From contig NZ_ANAH02000016.1 of the NCBI RefSeq assembly GCF_000335475.2, forward strand, positions 45,974-109,973: 64,000 nucleotides of DNA. Direction: 5' to 3'. The position numbers and the translations under genes are program-made. Positions 15,739 to 24,610 of the stretch are shown piece by piece. Origin of the DNA: Cystobacter fuscus DSM 2262 (lineage in GTDB: Bacteria > Myxococcota > Myxococcia > Myxococcales > Myxococcaceae). Every line of letters starts with the position of its first letter. The first letter of the stretch is position 1. Below the pieces are notes generated by a model that made no database searches, was not told the DNA's origin, and saw only the letters and a list, made by a program, of their open reading frames with translations.

Positions 15739-16853
15739 GACCCCGGCTTCTCCTTGATGCCGAGCAGCGTGCCGGCCAGACAGCCCAGCGAGCCCAGCAG
15801 GGCGAGGACCGAGCCGAAGCTGGGGGTGGAGTTGTAGATGATCTCCCTGCCCACGGCCGAGGGCACCTCGGTGTTGTCGGTGGAGAGCTTCATGAAGATG
15901 AGGCACCAGAGGACGCAGGCGATGGACAGGCCGAGCTGCGCCATCCAGGGCACGAGCACGTTGAGGCGCGGCATGATGCGGCGCACGCGCACGGCGAGGA
16001 CGCCCACGATGCCGAGCGCGCCCAGGATGGCGATGATGCCCAGGCTCATGAGCCCGAGGATGTCGCCGTCCTCGGCCGTCTCCTTCCAGGGGGTGAAGGC
16101 CGAGAGGACCACGGCGACGGCGCTGAAGAAGACGATCTTGTCGGAGCGGCCCAGGTCGCCGAGGAAGTCCTTGAGGTCCGCGGCGAGCTCCTCGGGCGCC
16201 ATGATCTGCCCGGTGGTGTTGACGGAGGAGGGCGCGGGCCGGGGAGGGACGTAGTCGACGTCGGAGGGATCCAGCTCGGTGTTCGTCTCGCGGCGGGGGG
16301 GCACGGCGGGACGCGAGCCCGTGGCGCTCCCGGGACGCACGGCCGGGATGGGGCGTCCGTTCGAGGCGCGGGGTGGGGCGCTGCGAACGATGTCCTCCAT
16401 GGAGCGGATGTTGGTGACGTCATCGCTCGGGGGCTCGGCGGGACGCGAGCCCGTGGTCGGGGACACGGCGGGACGCGAGCCCGTGGGCGTGGGAACGGCG
16501 GGACGCGAGCCCGTGCCGGCGGCGCTCTTGGGGCGCACACCCGAGGCGGTGGTGACCCGCATGCCCGCGGACGAGACCCGCACGCCCGAGGACGTGGTGA
16601 CCTTCGTGGGGGCCCCGCGCGTGCCGGAGTTGGTGCTGACGGGCCGGGGCGGAGGCGGAATGGCCGAGAGCGACCCGGTCATCTCCTCTTCTCCCTCCTC
16701 CACGAGACTTCTCCGGGGAGCATCCGACGAGATGAACGAGGCATCGATGATGTAGTCGCACGAAGGGCAGATGGCGGTGCCATCCGCGACCTTGATGCCG
16801 CAGCCAGGGCATTTCAGGACCGGTACTCCTTGAGACTGGAAAGCGCCCTGCAT
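15735..16853 (-). CDS. Zinc-ribbon membrane protein with GSRPAV repeats
   Basis: A protein of up to 372 residues. An N-terminal zinc ribbon ([24 protein letters not shown]; two CxxC) is followed by a disordered Ser/Thr/Pro region with four copies of a GSRPAV/GSRPAE motif, and then four membrane helices in the C-terminal third. The ribbon at the very start suggests translation begins just before LKCPGC, but no ATG stands there. ATG 16853 gives 12 extra residues; CTG at 16817 with AAGGAG about 8 bases before it is an alternative. It overlaps moxR by ATGA and opens the operon. Function unknown; likely a membrane partner of the MoxR/DUF58 pair. Confidence 0.7.
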   Translation of the reverse strand: MQGAFQSQGVPVLKCPGCGIKVADGTAICPSCDYIIDASFISSDAPRRSLVEEGEEEMTGSLSAIPPPPRPVSTNSGTRGAPTKVTTSSGVRVSSAGMRVTTASGVRPKSAAGTGSRPAVPTPTGSRPAVSPTTGSRPAEPPSDDVTNIRSMEDIVRSAPPRASNGRPIPAVRPGSATGSRPAVPPRRETNTELDPSDVDYVPPRPAPSSVNTTGQIMAPEELAADLKDFLGDLGRSDKIVFFSAVAVVLSAFTPWKETAEDGDILGLMSLGIIAILGALGIVGVLAVRVRRIMPRLNVLVPWMAQLGLSIACVLWCLIFMKLSTDNTEVPSAVGREIIYNSTPSFGSVLALLGSLGCLAGTLLGIKEKPGS

Positions 16854-16940
16854 CTTCTGGCGCCCGGGAGCCCCAAGTCAAACGGCAAGCGAGCGCTAAC
16901 CCCTGGATTTTCGCGGGGAATTGGCCTACGCGAGCGCGCC

Positions 16941-19031
16941 ATGAACTCTCTGTATGCCTCGCTCGCCGCCTGGCTGTTGGCGGGGGCCGTGCTCTCGGGT
17001 TGTGTCCACTCCTCCCCGTCCCCCACCGAGGAGGAGTCCCTCGCGGAGATCGCCCGGTGGGAGGATCGCCGTTCGCTGGCGGATGGACGGCTGGTGGAGC
17101 GGGCGGTGCGGGGCAGCACGCCGGTCCGGATCCGGGCATTCCTCGCGCTCGCCCGCCTGCAGGCCCCCTCGACACTGGACGCGGTGGAGGTGGGACTGAA
17201 GGACGGCGAGCCCTCCGTGAAGCAGGCGGCCGCCTTCGCCGCCGGGGTGCTCGCGCTGTCGTGGGAGCCCCTCACCCCGGAGGAGAAGTCCCGGCTGGCC
17301 CGGGCGCTGCTCGCCAGCGAGTACCGGACGCGTCAGGAGGCAGGCGGGGATGACCGCGCATTGGAGGTGGACTCGGGCGCGTACCTCACGCTGATCGACT
17401 CCCTGGGCAAGCTCGGCACGCCGGATGCGGTGGCGCGTCTGGTGGAGCGGCTATCGCTCGGGCCCGTCCTCGCGGGTCGCGCGGCCCTGGCGCTCGGGGT
17501 GGCGGGGCGCCGGGGCGCGTCGCTGGCGGAGGTTCCGCTCGCTTGGGTGGAGGGGTTGCTCCAGGCGGGCCAGCCCGAGGCCACCCGGTATGGAGGGGCC
17601 TATCTACTGGCGAACCTGAAGCGCTCCGACGCCTTGGGCCCGCTGCGCGCCTGCCTGGGCGACGGGGCGCCGGATGTCCGGGCCGTGTGCGCGAAGGGCC
17701 TGGGCGACGTGGGCGCTTCGGAGGACGCGGCGGTGGTGGGGACACTGCTCGCGGACGAGGTGCCGCGTGTGGCGGCCGAGGCGGCGCGGACGCTCGCGAA
17801 GCTGGCCGCGCGGTGCTCGGGAGACTGCACGGCGTTGGATGCGCTGGCGGGTCTCGCACCGGGGGCGGGACGCGTGGCCCGAGGGGACTCCGCCGCGGGC
17901 CATGCGTGGCTCGCGCTCGCGCAACAGGGCCTTCCCGAGGCGGGGCGCCGGGTGCTGGTGTCCCTGCGGCGCGCGCTCCAGGAGGCGGCGCCTGGGGTGG
18001 TGTCCGAGGGCGCGGCTGGGGATTTGATGAACCTGGACTGCCGTCTGGCGGCGGCGATGGATCGGCAGCACGGGCGGCTCGACGAGGTGCTGCGCTGTGG
18101 GGGCGGCCGGGTGGCGGAGGCCTCGCGGTTGGCGCTGGGGCTGCGCGAGGTGGCGCAGTCCGGCGCGGCGCCGGGCGCGGGCGAGGCGGTGCGCTACCTG
18201 AAGCACGCGGAGGCGCGCGTGAGGCTGGCGGCGCTCGCGGCGGTGGCGGCGCGGCCCGTGCCCGAGGCGGCCGGGCCCGTGCGCGAGCTCCTGGCGGGGG
18301 AGGACGCGGTGGTGGCGGCCTCGGCGGCGGGCACGGCCGCGGAGTTGAAGGACATGCAGGCACTGCCTGGGGTGCGAGCGCTGGCCGAGCGCGTGCCGCG
18401 GGAGCCGGACCTGGCCGAGCCGGTGGCGGCGGGACTCGTGGCGCTCGCGGGGCGGGACGCGGAGGAGGTGTTGCGCGGGTGGCTGGGACATCCGCATGCG
18501 AACGTGCGCCGCGTGGCCGCCGAGGCGCTCACCCGCCTCACGGGACAACCGGTGCGGGCGCCCTTCGTGGAAGTCTCGGAGGAGGCGCACCGTCCCGAGC
18601 CCGCGCCGGCGGGAACCTCTCTCATCTTCCGCACCCACAAGGGGGACATCACCGTGGCGCTGGATGCGGAGGCGCCGTTGACGTCGGGCAACCTCGTGGC
18701 GCTCGCGCGCCAGGGCTATTTCCGGGGCCTCGCCTTCCACCGCGTGGTGCCGGACTTCGTGGCCCAGGGGGGAGATCCGCGGGGAGACGGGGAGGGGGGA
18801 CCGGGCTACTCCATCCGATGCGAGATCACCCACCGGCGCTATGCGCGGGGGGTCATCGGCATGGCGCTGTCGGGGAAGGACACGGGAGGCAGCCAGTTCT
18901 TCTTCACGCACTCGCCGCAGCCGCACCTGGACGGCCGCTACACGGCGTTCGGAGAGGTGACGCGCGGCCTGGAGGTGGTGGACCAGTTGCTGGAGGGCGA
19001 CACCCTGATCGACGTGGAGGTGTCGCCCTGA
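16941..19031 (+). CDS. HEAT-repeat lipoprotein with C-terminal cyclophilin domain
   Basis: A 696-residue predicted lipoprotein: signal peptide with lipobox LSGC (Cys 21). Residues about 60-540 are Ala/Leu/Arg helical repeats of HEAT type (for example DVRAVCAKGLGDVG, HANVRRVAAEALTRL). The last 140 residues are a cyclophilin peptidyl-prolyl isomerase: FRTHKGDITVALD, GLAFHRVVPDFVAQGGDP, GSQFFFTHSPQPHLDGRYTA, FGEV. Catalytic Arg of FHRVVPDF is present. It would fold proline-containing proteins in the periplasm or at the inner face of the outer membrane, with the repeats as docking scaffold. The ATG at 16941 gives a clean signal peptide; earlier starts do not. It is divergent from the zinc-ribbon operon. 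Confidence 0.87.
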   Translation: MNSLYASLAAWLLAGAVLSGCVHSSPSPTEEESLAEIARWEDRRSLADGRLVERAVRGSTPVRIRAFLALARLQAPSTLDAVEVGLKDGEPSVKQAAAFAAGVLALSWEPLTPEEKSRLARALLASEYRTRQEAGGDDRALEVDSGAYLTLIDSLGKLGTPDAVARLVERLSLGPVLAGRAALALGVAGRRGASLAEVPLAWVEGLLQAGQPEATRYGGAYLLANLKRSDALGPLRACLGDGAPDVRAVCAKGLGDVGASEDAAVVGTLLADEVPRVAAEAARTLAKLAARCSGDCTALDALAGLAPGAGRVARGDSAAGHAWLALAQQGLPEAGRRVLVSLRRALQEAAPGVVSEGAAGDLMNLDCRLAAAMDRQHGRLDEVLRCGGGRVAEASRLALGLREVAQSGAAPGAGEAVRYLKHAEARVRLAALAAVAARPVPEAAGPVRELLAGEDAVVAASAAGTAAELKDMQALPGVRALAERVPREPDLAEPVAAGLVALAGRDAEEVLRGWLGHPHANVRRVAAEALTRLTGQPVRAPFVEVSEEAHRPEPAPAGTSLIFRTHKGDITVALDAEAPLTSGNLVALARQGYFRGLAFHRVVPDFVAQGGDPRGDGEGGPGYSIRCEITHRRYARGVIGMALSGKDTGGSQFFFTHSPQPHLDGRYTAFGEVTRGLEVVDQLLEGDTLIDVEVSP

Positions 19032-19058
19032 TGCAGTGAGGCAGGCGGGGCGGGCGTC

Positions 19059-20165
19059 TCAGCTCGCCACGCGGTTGGGGACCTTGCCCGGCGTGAAGCC
19101 GGCCCAGAGCGCGTTCTCCGCGTTCTCCATGTCCTCGACCTTCTTGCGGATGCGCTGCCACTCGGCGTCCTGGATGCGCAGGAAGGCCTCGGCGATCTCG
19201 GGATCGAACTGCGTGCCCGAGCAGCGCCGGATCTCATCGCGCGCCACGGACAGTGGCCGGCCCTTGCGGTAGGGACGATCCGAGGTGATGGCGTCCACCG
19301 TGTCGGCGATGGCGAAGATGCGCGCGCCGACGACGATGTCCCGGGCCTTGAGCCCCTGCGGGTAGCCCTTGCCGTCCCAGCGCTCCTGGTGGTGCAGCAC
19401 GATGAGCGAGGCGTCGTGCAGGTAGGGCATCTTCGCGAGGATCTTGTAGCCGTACTCGGGGTGCTTGCGCATCTCCACCCACTCCTCGGGCGAGAGCGGG
19501 CCGGGCTTGAGCAGGATGGTGTCGCTCACGCCGATCTTCCCGATGTCGTGCAGGAGCGCGCCCTGCTCCACCACCTCGAGCTGGGTGGGCGTCAGGCCGA
19601 TCTCCTCGCCGATGCGGCGCGAGTAGAGCGACACGCGGCGCGAGTGCCACTGGGTCTCGGTGTCGCGGTAGTCGAGCGCGCTGATGAGCCCATCGAGCAG
19701 GCCGTTGGTGCGCTCGACCACCATGCGCTCCAGGTCCCGGTTGATGGCCGTGAGCTCCGCGTTCTTTTCCGCCACCTCGCGCGTGAGCCGCTCATTGGAT
19801 TCCACCAGCCGGTAGTGCTCGATGGCCTGGCGCACCGCGCTGGTCAGCTCGCTGAGCGACCACGGCTTGCCCAGCAGGCGGAACACCTCGCCGCGGTTGA
19901 CCGCCTCGGAAGCGGTGCGGAAGTCCGCCGCCGCCGTGAGCATCAGGCGCACCGCGCGCGGATTCTTCTCACGCAACGTGCGCAAGAGTTCCACGCCGTT
20001 GAGCAGCGGCATCATGAAGTCCGTCAGCACCACCTGGAATCCCTGCTCCTTGGCGGCCTGGGCGGGATCCGTGTGGGTGACGACCTCGTAGCCCTCCGAC
20101 TGGAGGATCCGCGACAGCGCGGCCAGAATGAGCGGATCGTCATCCACTACGAGGATGCGGTCCAT
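19059..20165 (-). CDS. Response regulator with HD-GYP domain
   Basis: A 368-residue receiver-effector protein. The receiver (1-120) has DDD near residue 8-10, phospho-acceptor Asp 49 in LTDFMMP and Lys 100 in GKPW. A coiled linker leads to an HD-GYP phosphodiesterase domain: ALDYRDTETQWHSRRV, LLHDIGKIGV, HPEYGYKIL, HHQERWDGKGYPQG with the GYP motif intact, and IADTVDAI. HD-GYP enzymes hydrolyse cyclic di-GMP in the cytoplasm, so this is probably an active enzyme under two-component control. No cognate kinase is adjacent. It converges with the HEAT/cyclophilin gene. Confidence 0.92.
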   Translation of the reverse strand: MDRILVVDDDPLILAALSRILQSEGYEVVTHTDPAQAAKEQGFQVVLTDFMMPLLNGVELLRTLREKNPRAVRLMLTAAADFRTASEAVNRGEVFRLLGKPWSLSELTSAVRQAIEHYRLVESNERLTREVAEKNAELTAINRDLERMVVERTNGLLDGLISALDYRDTETQWHSRRVSLYSRRIGEEIGLTPTQLEVVEQGALLHDIGKIGVSDTILLKPGPLSPEEWVEMRKHPEYGYKILAKMPYLHDASLIVLHHQERWDGKGYPQGLKARDIVVGARIFAIADTVDAITSDRPYRKGRPLSVARDEIRRCSGTQFDPEIAEAFLRIQDAEWQRIRKKVEDMENAENALWAGFTPGKVPNRVAS

Positions 20166-20377
20166 GAATACAGCCTCCCAACCCTGAAGAACGGATGTTG
20201 AAGAACCGGGCCGTTATACACGGCTTCCCACCCAAAGGTCACACCCTCGGGTCTGCTCCACCGTGCACCTGCCTGCCCGACGAGCCCTCGTGAGATCCCG
20301 GGGTTTTCGGAAAATGAGCACCCCCTCGCCTCACGAGCCGCTTGCCTGTCCGGCGGGGGGTGGTCTATGGTGCGCCG

Positions 20378-20390
20378 CAGTGCTGCACTG
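20378..20390. promoter_or_regulatory. Candidate operator before acyl-CoA gene cluster
   Basis: A 13-base dyad, CAGTG-CTG-CACTG, lies 35 bases before the first gene of the acyl-CoA cluster, in a 259-base intergenic region that otherwise shows no gene. Position suits a repressor site. No matching regulator gene is adjacent. Confidence 0.3.
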
Positions 20391-20424
20391 TGTTGTAACT
20401 CCTTGAAATTTGGAGAGTTCTCCG

Positions 20425-21426
20425 ATGCCTAGAGCCTCCGCAGGGCCGGTCCCGGTGGTGGTCATGGGGTTGGGAGTCATCGGGCAGGAGATCGTCAGGG
20501 CGGCCCTGCTTTCACCCGAGGTCGAGCTGCTCGGCGCGATGGACGCCAACCCTCAACTGGTGGGGCGACCCTTGTCGGACGTGGTGGGGGTCGCGGGACT
20601 GAAGGGCAAGGTCGCGGGCAGCCTGGAGGCGGCCGTGGGACGGCGCAAGGGCGTCGTGCTGCTGCATGCCACGGGCTCGCGCCTGGAAGGCGTCATGGAT
20701 CAGCTGCTGCAGGCGATCCAGCTCGGCCTGTCCGTGGTCTCCACCTGCGAGGAGCTGGCCTTTCCCTTCCTCAAGTACCCGGAGCTCGCGCAGAAGCTGG
20801 AGCAGGCCGCGCAGCGCGCGGGGGTGGCGGTGCTCGGCACCGGCGTCAACCCCGGCTTCGTGATGGATCGCCTGGTGGCCACGGCGGGTCAGGCGTGCGG
20901 TCCGGTGCGCCATGCCACGGTGACGCGGGTGGTGGACGCGCGCCACCGCCGCGAGGCCCTGCAGCGCAAGGTGGGCGCGGGCCTGAGCGAGGAGGAGTTC
21001 TTCGCCCTGGTGGACCGCGAGCAGCTCGGCCACGTGGGCCTGGTGGAGAGCGCGGCCCTGTGCGCGCTGGGGCTGGGCATGGACTGCGACGACTTCGAGG
21101 AGGAGATCGTCCCCGTGTTCGCCGAGGAGGACATCACCGGAGGCGCCTTCCCGGTGAAGAAGGGCCGTGTGGCGGGTATCTTCCAGTCCGCGGTGGGGCT
21201 GGAAGAGGGGCAGGAGCGGGTGCGGTTGGAGTTGACGATCGCGGTGGGCGCGGACGAGCCGGGCGATCGCATCGAGATTGAAGCGGAGCCGAAGCTGGTT
21301 CTGGAAATCCGTGGGGGGGTGCCCGGCGACCGGGCCACCGCACACATGCTGGTGAATGCCGCCCCGCGGGTGACGGCCGCCGAGGCTGGCCTTCTGACCG
21401 TGCTCGAGCTGCCGGCCGGTCGTTAA
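20425..21426 (+). CDS. Dihydrodipicolinate reductase-like NAD(P)-binding protein
   Basis: A 333-residue Rossmann-fold oxidoreductase. The nucleotide site is VVVMGLGVIGQEI (GxGxxG) at residues 10-22, followed by LLGAMDANPQLVGRPL. The body has VVSTCEELAFPFL and LGTGVNPGFVMDRL, typical of the family around 2,4-diaminopentanoate dehydrogenase, usually annotated as dihydrodipicolinate reductase. The DapB catalytic histidine motif is not seen, so lysine biosynthesis is unlikely. ATG 20425 follows GGAGAG; a TTG at 20410 is less likely. First gene of a likely operon with two MaoC hydratases 13 bases downstream; the substrate is probably an acyl or amino acyl derivative, by context only. Confidence 0.75.
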   Translation: MPRASAGPVPVVVMGLGVIGQEIVRAALLSPEVELLGAMDANPQLVGRPLSDVVGVAGLKGKVAGSLEAAVGRRKGVVLLHATGSRLEGVMDQLLQAIQLGLSVVSTCEELAFPFLKYPELAQKLEQAAQRAGVAVLGTGVNPGFVMDRLVATAGQACGPVRHATVTRVVDARHRREALQRKVGAGLSEEEFFALVDREQLGHVGLVESAALCALGLGMDCDDFEEEIVPVFAEEDITGGAFPVKKGRVAGIFQSAVGLEEGQERVRLELTIAVGADEPGDRIEIEAEPKLVLEIRGGVPGDRATAHMLVNAAPRVTAAEAGLLTVLELPAGR

Positions 21427-21438
21427 AGGGAGAGGGAC

Positions 21439-21888
21439 ATGCTGGACAAGAATGCGATTGGCCGGGCTTCCCCGCCATTCCTGAACGAGGTGGAGAAGGG
21501 CGCCATCCGGCGCTTCGCCGAGTCCCTCGGTGACTACAACCCCATCTACTACGACGAGGAGTACGCGCGCGCCTCGGGCTACCCCACCGTGGTGGCGCCG
21601 CCCACGTTCCCCGCGTCCTTCAGTTCCGCGGCGGACCTGCGCGAGCTTTTGGGCGTGGGCATCAAGAGCCTGCTGCACGCCGAGCAGTCCTTCGAGTACG
21701 AGCGGCCCATCTTCGCCGGCGATCGCATCTTCGTCGCCACGCGCGTGGCCGAGGTGCTCGAGCGCACGGGGCCCGCGGGCAAGATGGACGTCGCCGTCAT
21801 CGAGGACGAGGGCCGCGACGAGGAGGGCAACCTGGTGTTCCGTGCCCGCCGCACCCTCATCGTCCGCGCCGCCAAGGAGAATTCGTGA
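21439..21888 (+). CDS. MaoC-like hydratase (N-terminal FAS1-type subunit)
   Basis: A 149-residue hot-dog fold protein of the MaoC_dehydrat_N type: FAESLGDYNPIYYDEEYARA with the hydratase-2 D-N pattern, then YPTVVAPPTFPASF, and EQSFEYERPIFAGDRIFVATRV. Together with the next gene it probably forms a heterodimeric (R)-specific enoyl hydratase or 3-hydroxyacyl dehydratase, as HadA/HadB do. A GGGAGAGG ribosome binding site stands 5 bases before the ATG. The stop overlaps the next start (TGATG). Confidence 0.83.
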   Translation: MLDKNAIGRASPPFLNEVEKGAIRRFAESLGDYNPIYYDEEYARASGYPTVVAPPTFPASFSSAADLRELLGVGIKSLLHAEQSFEYERPIFAGDRIFVATRVAEVLERTGPAGKMDVAVIEDEGRDEEGNLVFRARRTLIVRAAKENS

Positions 21889-22523
21889 TGCCCGCGCGCA
21901 AGCTCTACTTCGAAGGCATTCGCGTGGGTGACGAACTGCCCGCGCTCGCCAAGGCCCCCATCGATCGCGTGCAGCTGTCGCGCTACGCCGGCGCCTCGGG
22001 GGACTTCAACCCCGTGCACGTGGACGAGGTGTACGCCAAGAGCGTGGGCATGCCGTCCGTCTACGCCCCCGGCATGCTCGTCATGGGCATGCTCGGCCAG
22101 CTCATCAGCGACTGGGCCCGCGGCGGCCAGCTGCGGCGCTACCACGTGCGCTTCATCAAGATGGTGTGGCCGGGCGACACCGTGGTCTGCAAGGGCCGGG
22201 TGAGTGACCGCTATGGCGAGGGCGGCCGCTACTTCGTCGAGGTGGAGCTGTGGGCGGAGAACCAGCGCGGTGAGCTGGTGATGAAGGGCCACTCCAGCAT
22301 CCAGCTCTTCTATTCCCTCGAGGACGAGAACCGGCAGCGCTCGGGCCAGTCTCCCATCGTCGTGGACGTGCCGCGCGAGAGCCTCCTGCAGAACTCCGGC
22401 ACCGCCGCCCCCGAGGGCACCGAGGAGGAGGGGGCGAGCCTGTCAGGCAAGAAGACGACGGGCTCCAAGCCCGCCGCCAAGACGGCCACCGCTCCGGACG
22501 CCTCCAAGAAGACCAAGAAATAG
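21888..22523 (+). CDS. MaoC-like hydratase (second subunit) with Lys/Ala tail
   Basis: A 211-residue hot-dog protein. Catalytic-type motif YAGASGDFNPVHVDEVYAK (Asp and His of hydratase 2) is near residue 30, followed by SVYAPGMLVMGMLGQLI and HVRFIKMVWPGDTVVCKG. The last 55 residues are a low-complexity tail rich in Glu, Ala, Thr and Lys that is not part of the fold. It overlaps the first hydratase by one base (ATG at 21888; GTG 21885 is a weaker option), so the two are coupled and likely assemble. Only this partner carries the full catalytic Asp/His pair. Confidence 0.83.
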   Translation: MPARKLYFEGIRVGDELPALAKAPIDRVQLSRYAGASGDFNPVHVDEVYAKSVGMPSVYAPGMLVMGMLGQLISDWARGGQLRRYHVRFIKMVWPGDTVVCKGRVSDRYGEGGRYFVEVELWAENQRGELVMKGHSSIQLFYSLEDENRQRSGQSPIVVDVPRESLLQNSGTAAPEGTEEEGASLSGKKTTGSKPAAKTATAPDASKKTKK

Positions 22524-22698
22524 GGTCTTTCCCGCCTGTCGGCCGCCCCGCGGGATGGTGGGCAATGTCCCACCCAACGCGAGGCGTCATTCCGGGTTGA
22601 CTCTAGAATCAATCGACGTAACCTTCCCCTCATCCCACTTGGGGCCACGCGCCTTTTTCCGGCCGTGAGCCTCCCTCTTCGGGGTTAGGGGAAGCGCC

Positions 22699-24537
22699 AT
22701 GTCCGCCGGCATCAACACGTACAAGATCGACCTTCGGGAACTCTACTTCACGCTGTTCGAGCAGTTCGGCTTCGGCCAGGTCGCCGGACAAGCGCCGTTT
22801 GACGCCTGGGGTCCGGATGAGGCCAAGGCGGTGCTCGAGCAGACGTACCGCTTCGCCAAGGACGTGCTCGGACCCCTGAACGCCTCGGGCGATCGGGAGG
22901 GCTGCCGGGTGGAGAACGGCTCGGTCATCACGCCCAAGGGCTTCAAGGACGCGTGGAAGGGCGTCTACGAGCAGGGCTTCAAGTCCATCTCCGCGAGCCC
23001 CGATCACGGCGGCCAGGGCGGCCCGATGATGCTCTCGGTGCTCGTCGAGGAGATCCTCTCGGGCGCCAACTCGGCCTTCAACATGTACCCGGGCCTGGCC
23101 TACGGCGCCGCGGAGCTCGTGGCCGAGTGCGGCACGCCCGAGCAGAAGAAGCTGTACGTGGAGCGCATGCTCAACGGCACCTGGGGCGGCACCATGTGCC
23201 TGACCGAGCCCCAGGCGGGCTCGGACGTGGGCGCGGCCAAGTCCACGGCGCGCAAGAACGCGGACGGCACCTACAGCATCCGCGGCACGAAGATCTTCAT
23301 CTCCGGCGGCGACCATGACCTCGCCGAGAACGTCATCCACCTGGTGCTCGCGCGCATCGAGGGCGCGGTGCCCGGCACCAAGGGCCTCTCGCTCTTCATC
23401 GTGCCGAAGATCCGCGTGAAGCCGGACGGCTCGCTCCAGGGCCCCAACGACGTCACCCTGGGCTCCATCGAGCACAAGATGGGCATCCGCGCCTCGGCCA
23501 CGTGTGTGCTCAACTTCGGCGAGAACGACGGCTGTGTGGGCGAGCTCGTGGGCGGCATCGAGAACGTCGGCATGAGCCAGATGTTCAAGATGATGAACGG
23601 CGCGCGCATCGCGGTGGGCATCCAGGGCCTGGCGCTGGCGAGCACGGCCTACTTCAACGCGCTCGAGTACGCGAAGGATCGCAAGCAGGGCGCCCCGGCG
23701 CACAAGTGGAAGGATCCGGCGGCGCCCCGCGCGGCCATCATCGAGCACGCCGACGTGCGGCGCATGCTGCTGGAGATGAAGGCGCACGTGGAGGGCATCC
23801 GCGCGCTCATCGTCAAGCTGGCCATGCACACGGACAAGGCGCACCAGCTGGCGGGCAAGGACGACACCCAGGCGGCCTACCACCGCGGCCAGGTGGAACT
23901 GCTCACCCCGCTGGTGAAGTCCTACGCCTCGGATCAGTCCTTCCGGCTGTGCGCCCAGGCCATCCAGGTGTTCGGCGGCGCGGGCTACTGCCAGGACTAC
24001 CCGGTGGAGCAGTACACGCGTGACTCGAAGATCTTCTCCATCTACGAGGGCACCAACCACATCCAGGCCATGGATCTGGTGGGCCGCAAGATGGGCCAGG
24101 CCGGCGGCGCGCACTTCCAGCAGTTCATGTCGGACGTGGGCGCCTTCATCGAGGCCCAGCGCGACCACAAGATCTACGGCGACGCCGTCAAGCAGCTCGC
24201 CGCCGCGCAGGAGGGCCTGATGGCCAGCGCCATGGCGATCCTCGGCTGGTCGCAGGAGCCGGCGAAGATGACGCTCATCCCGCTGTCGGCCAACCGCTTC
24301 CTCAACATGATGTCGGAAGTGGCCGTGGGCTGGCTGCTCCTGGACGCGGCCCTCATCGCCGAGCGCGCGGGCGAGAAGGCCTCGGGCGACGAGAAGGCCT
24401 TCTACGAGGGCAAGAAGTGGAGCGCGCTGTGGTACGCGCGCAACGTGCTGCCCAACGTGGAGCAGGCCGCGCGCATGATGGCCACCGAGGACACCTCCTC
24501 GGTGGACATCTCCACGCAGGCGTTCGGCTCCATCTGA
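22699..24537 (+). CDS. Acyl-CoA dehydrogenase (long form, DmdC/AcdA-like)
   Basis: A 612-residue FAD enzyme that oxidises acyl-CoA thioesters to enoyl-CoA. It has the extended N-terminus and C-terminus of the 600-residue class (for example 3-methylmercaptopropionyl-CoA dehydrogenase). Seen: GGTMCLTEPQAGSDVGAAKS, GTKIFISGGDHDL, IEHKMGIRAS, VFGGAGYCQDYPVEQ, and IFSIYEGTNHIQAMDL with the catalytic Glu. It lies 175 bases after the MaoC pair in the same direction. The combined set (dehydrogenase, two hydratases, reductase) suggests a short beta-oxidation-like path for an unusual acyl group. GGGG-rich leader before ATG 22699. Confidence 0.9.
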   Translation: MSAGINTYKIDLRELYFTLFEQFGFGQVAGQAPFDAWGPDEAKAVLEQTYRFAKDVLGPLNASGDREGCRVENGSVITPKGFKDAWKGVYEQGFKSISASPDHGGQGGPMMLSVLVEEILSGANSAFNMYPGLAYGAAELVAECGTPEQKKLYVERMLNGTWGGTMCLTEPQAGSDVGAAKSTARKNADGTYSIRGTKIFISGGDHDLAENVIHLVLARIEGAVPGTKGLSLFIVPKIRVKPDGSLQGPNDVTLGSIEHKMGIRASATCVLNFGENDGCVGELVGGIENVGMSQMFKMMNGARIAVGIQGLALASTAYFNALEYAKDRKQGAPAHKWKDPAAPRAAIIEHADVRRMLLEMKAHVEGIRALIVKLAMHTDKAHQLAGKDDTQAAYHRGQVELLTPLVKSYASDQSFRLCAQAIQVFGGAGYCQDYPVEQYTRDSKIFSIYEGTNHIQAMDLVGRKMGQAGGAHFQQFMSDVGAFIEAQRDHKIYGDAVKQLAAAQEGLMASAMAILGWSQEPAKMTLIPLSANRFLNMMSEVAVGWLLLDAALIAERAGEKASGDEKAFYEGKKWSALWYARNVLPNVEQAARMMATEDTSSVDISTQAFGSI

Positions 24538-24563
24538 GCCCGCGCCCACGGGCGTGACGTCCG

Positions 24564-24605
24564 CCGCCCCCGTTCCTCCTCCTTCCGGGAAGAGGGCGGG
24601 GGCGG
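24564..24605. terminator. Bidirectional terminator-like hairpin
   Basis: CCGCCCCC (24564-24571) pairs with GGGGGCGG (24598-24605) between two convergent genes; the + strand then reads TTGCTTTATT, a short T-rich tail. It probably ends transcripts of the acyl-CoA dehydrogenase gene, less clearly those of exbD. Confidence 0.6.
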
Positions 24606-24610
24606 TTGCT

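Noticed and set aside
22630..24549. A 639-codon open frame opposite the acyl-CoA dehydrogenase
   Set aside because: Antisense shadow with Arg/His/Leu-rich composition; the + strand carries a clear enzyme.
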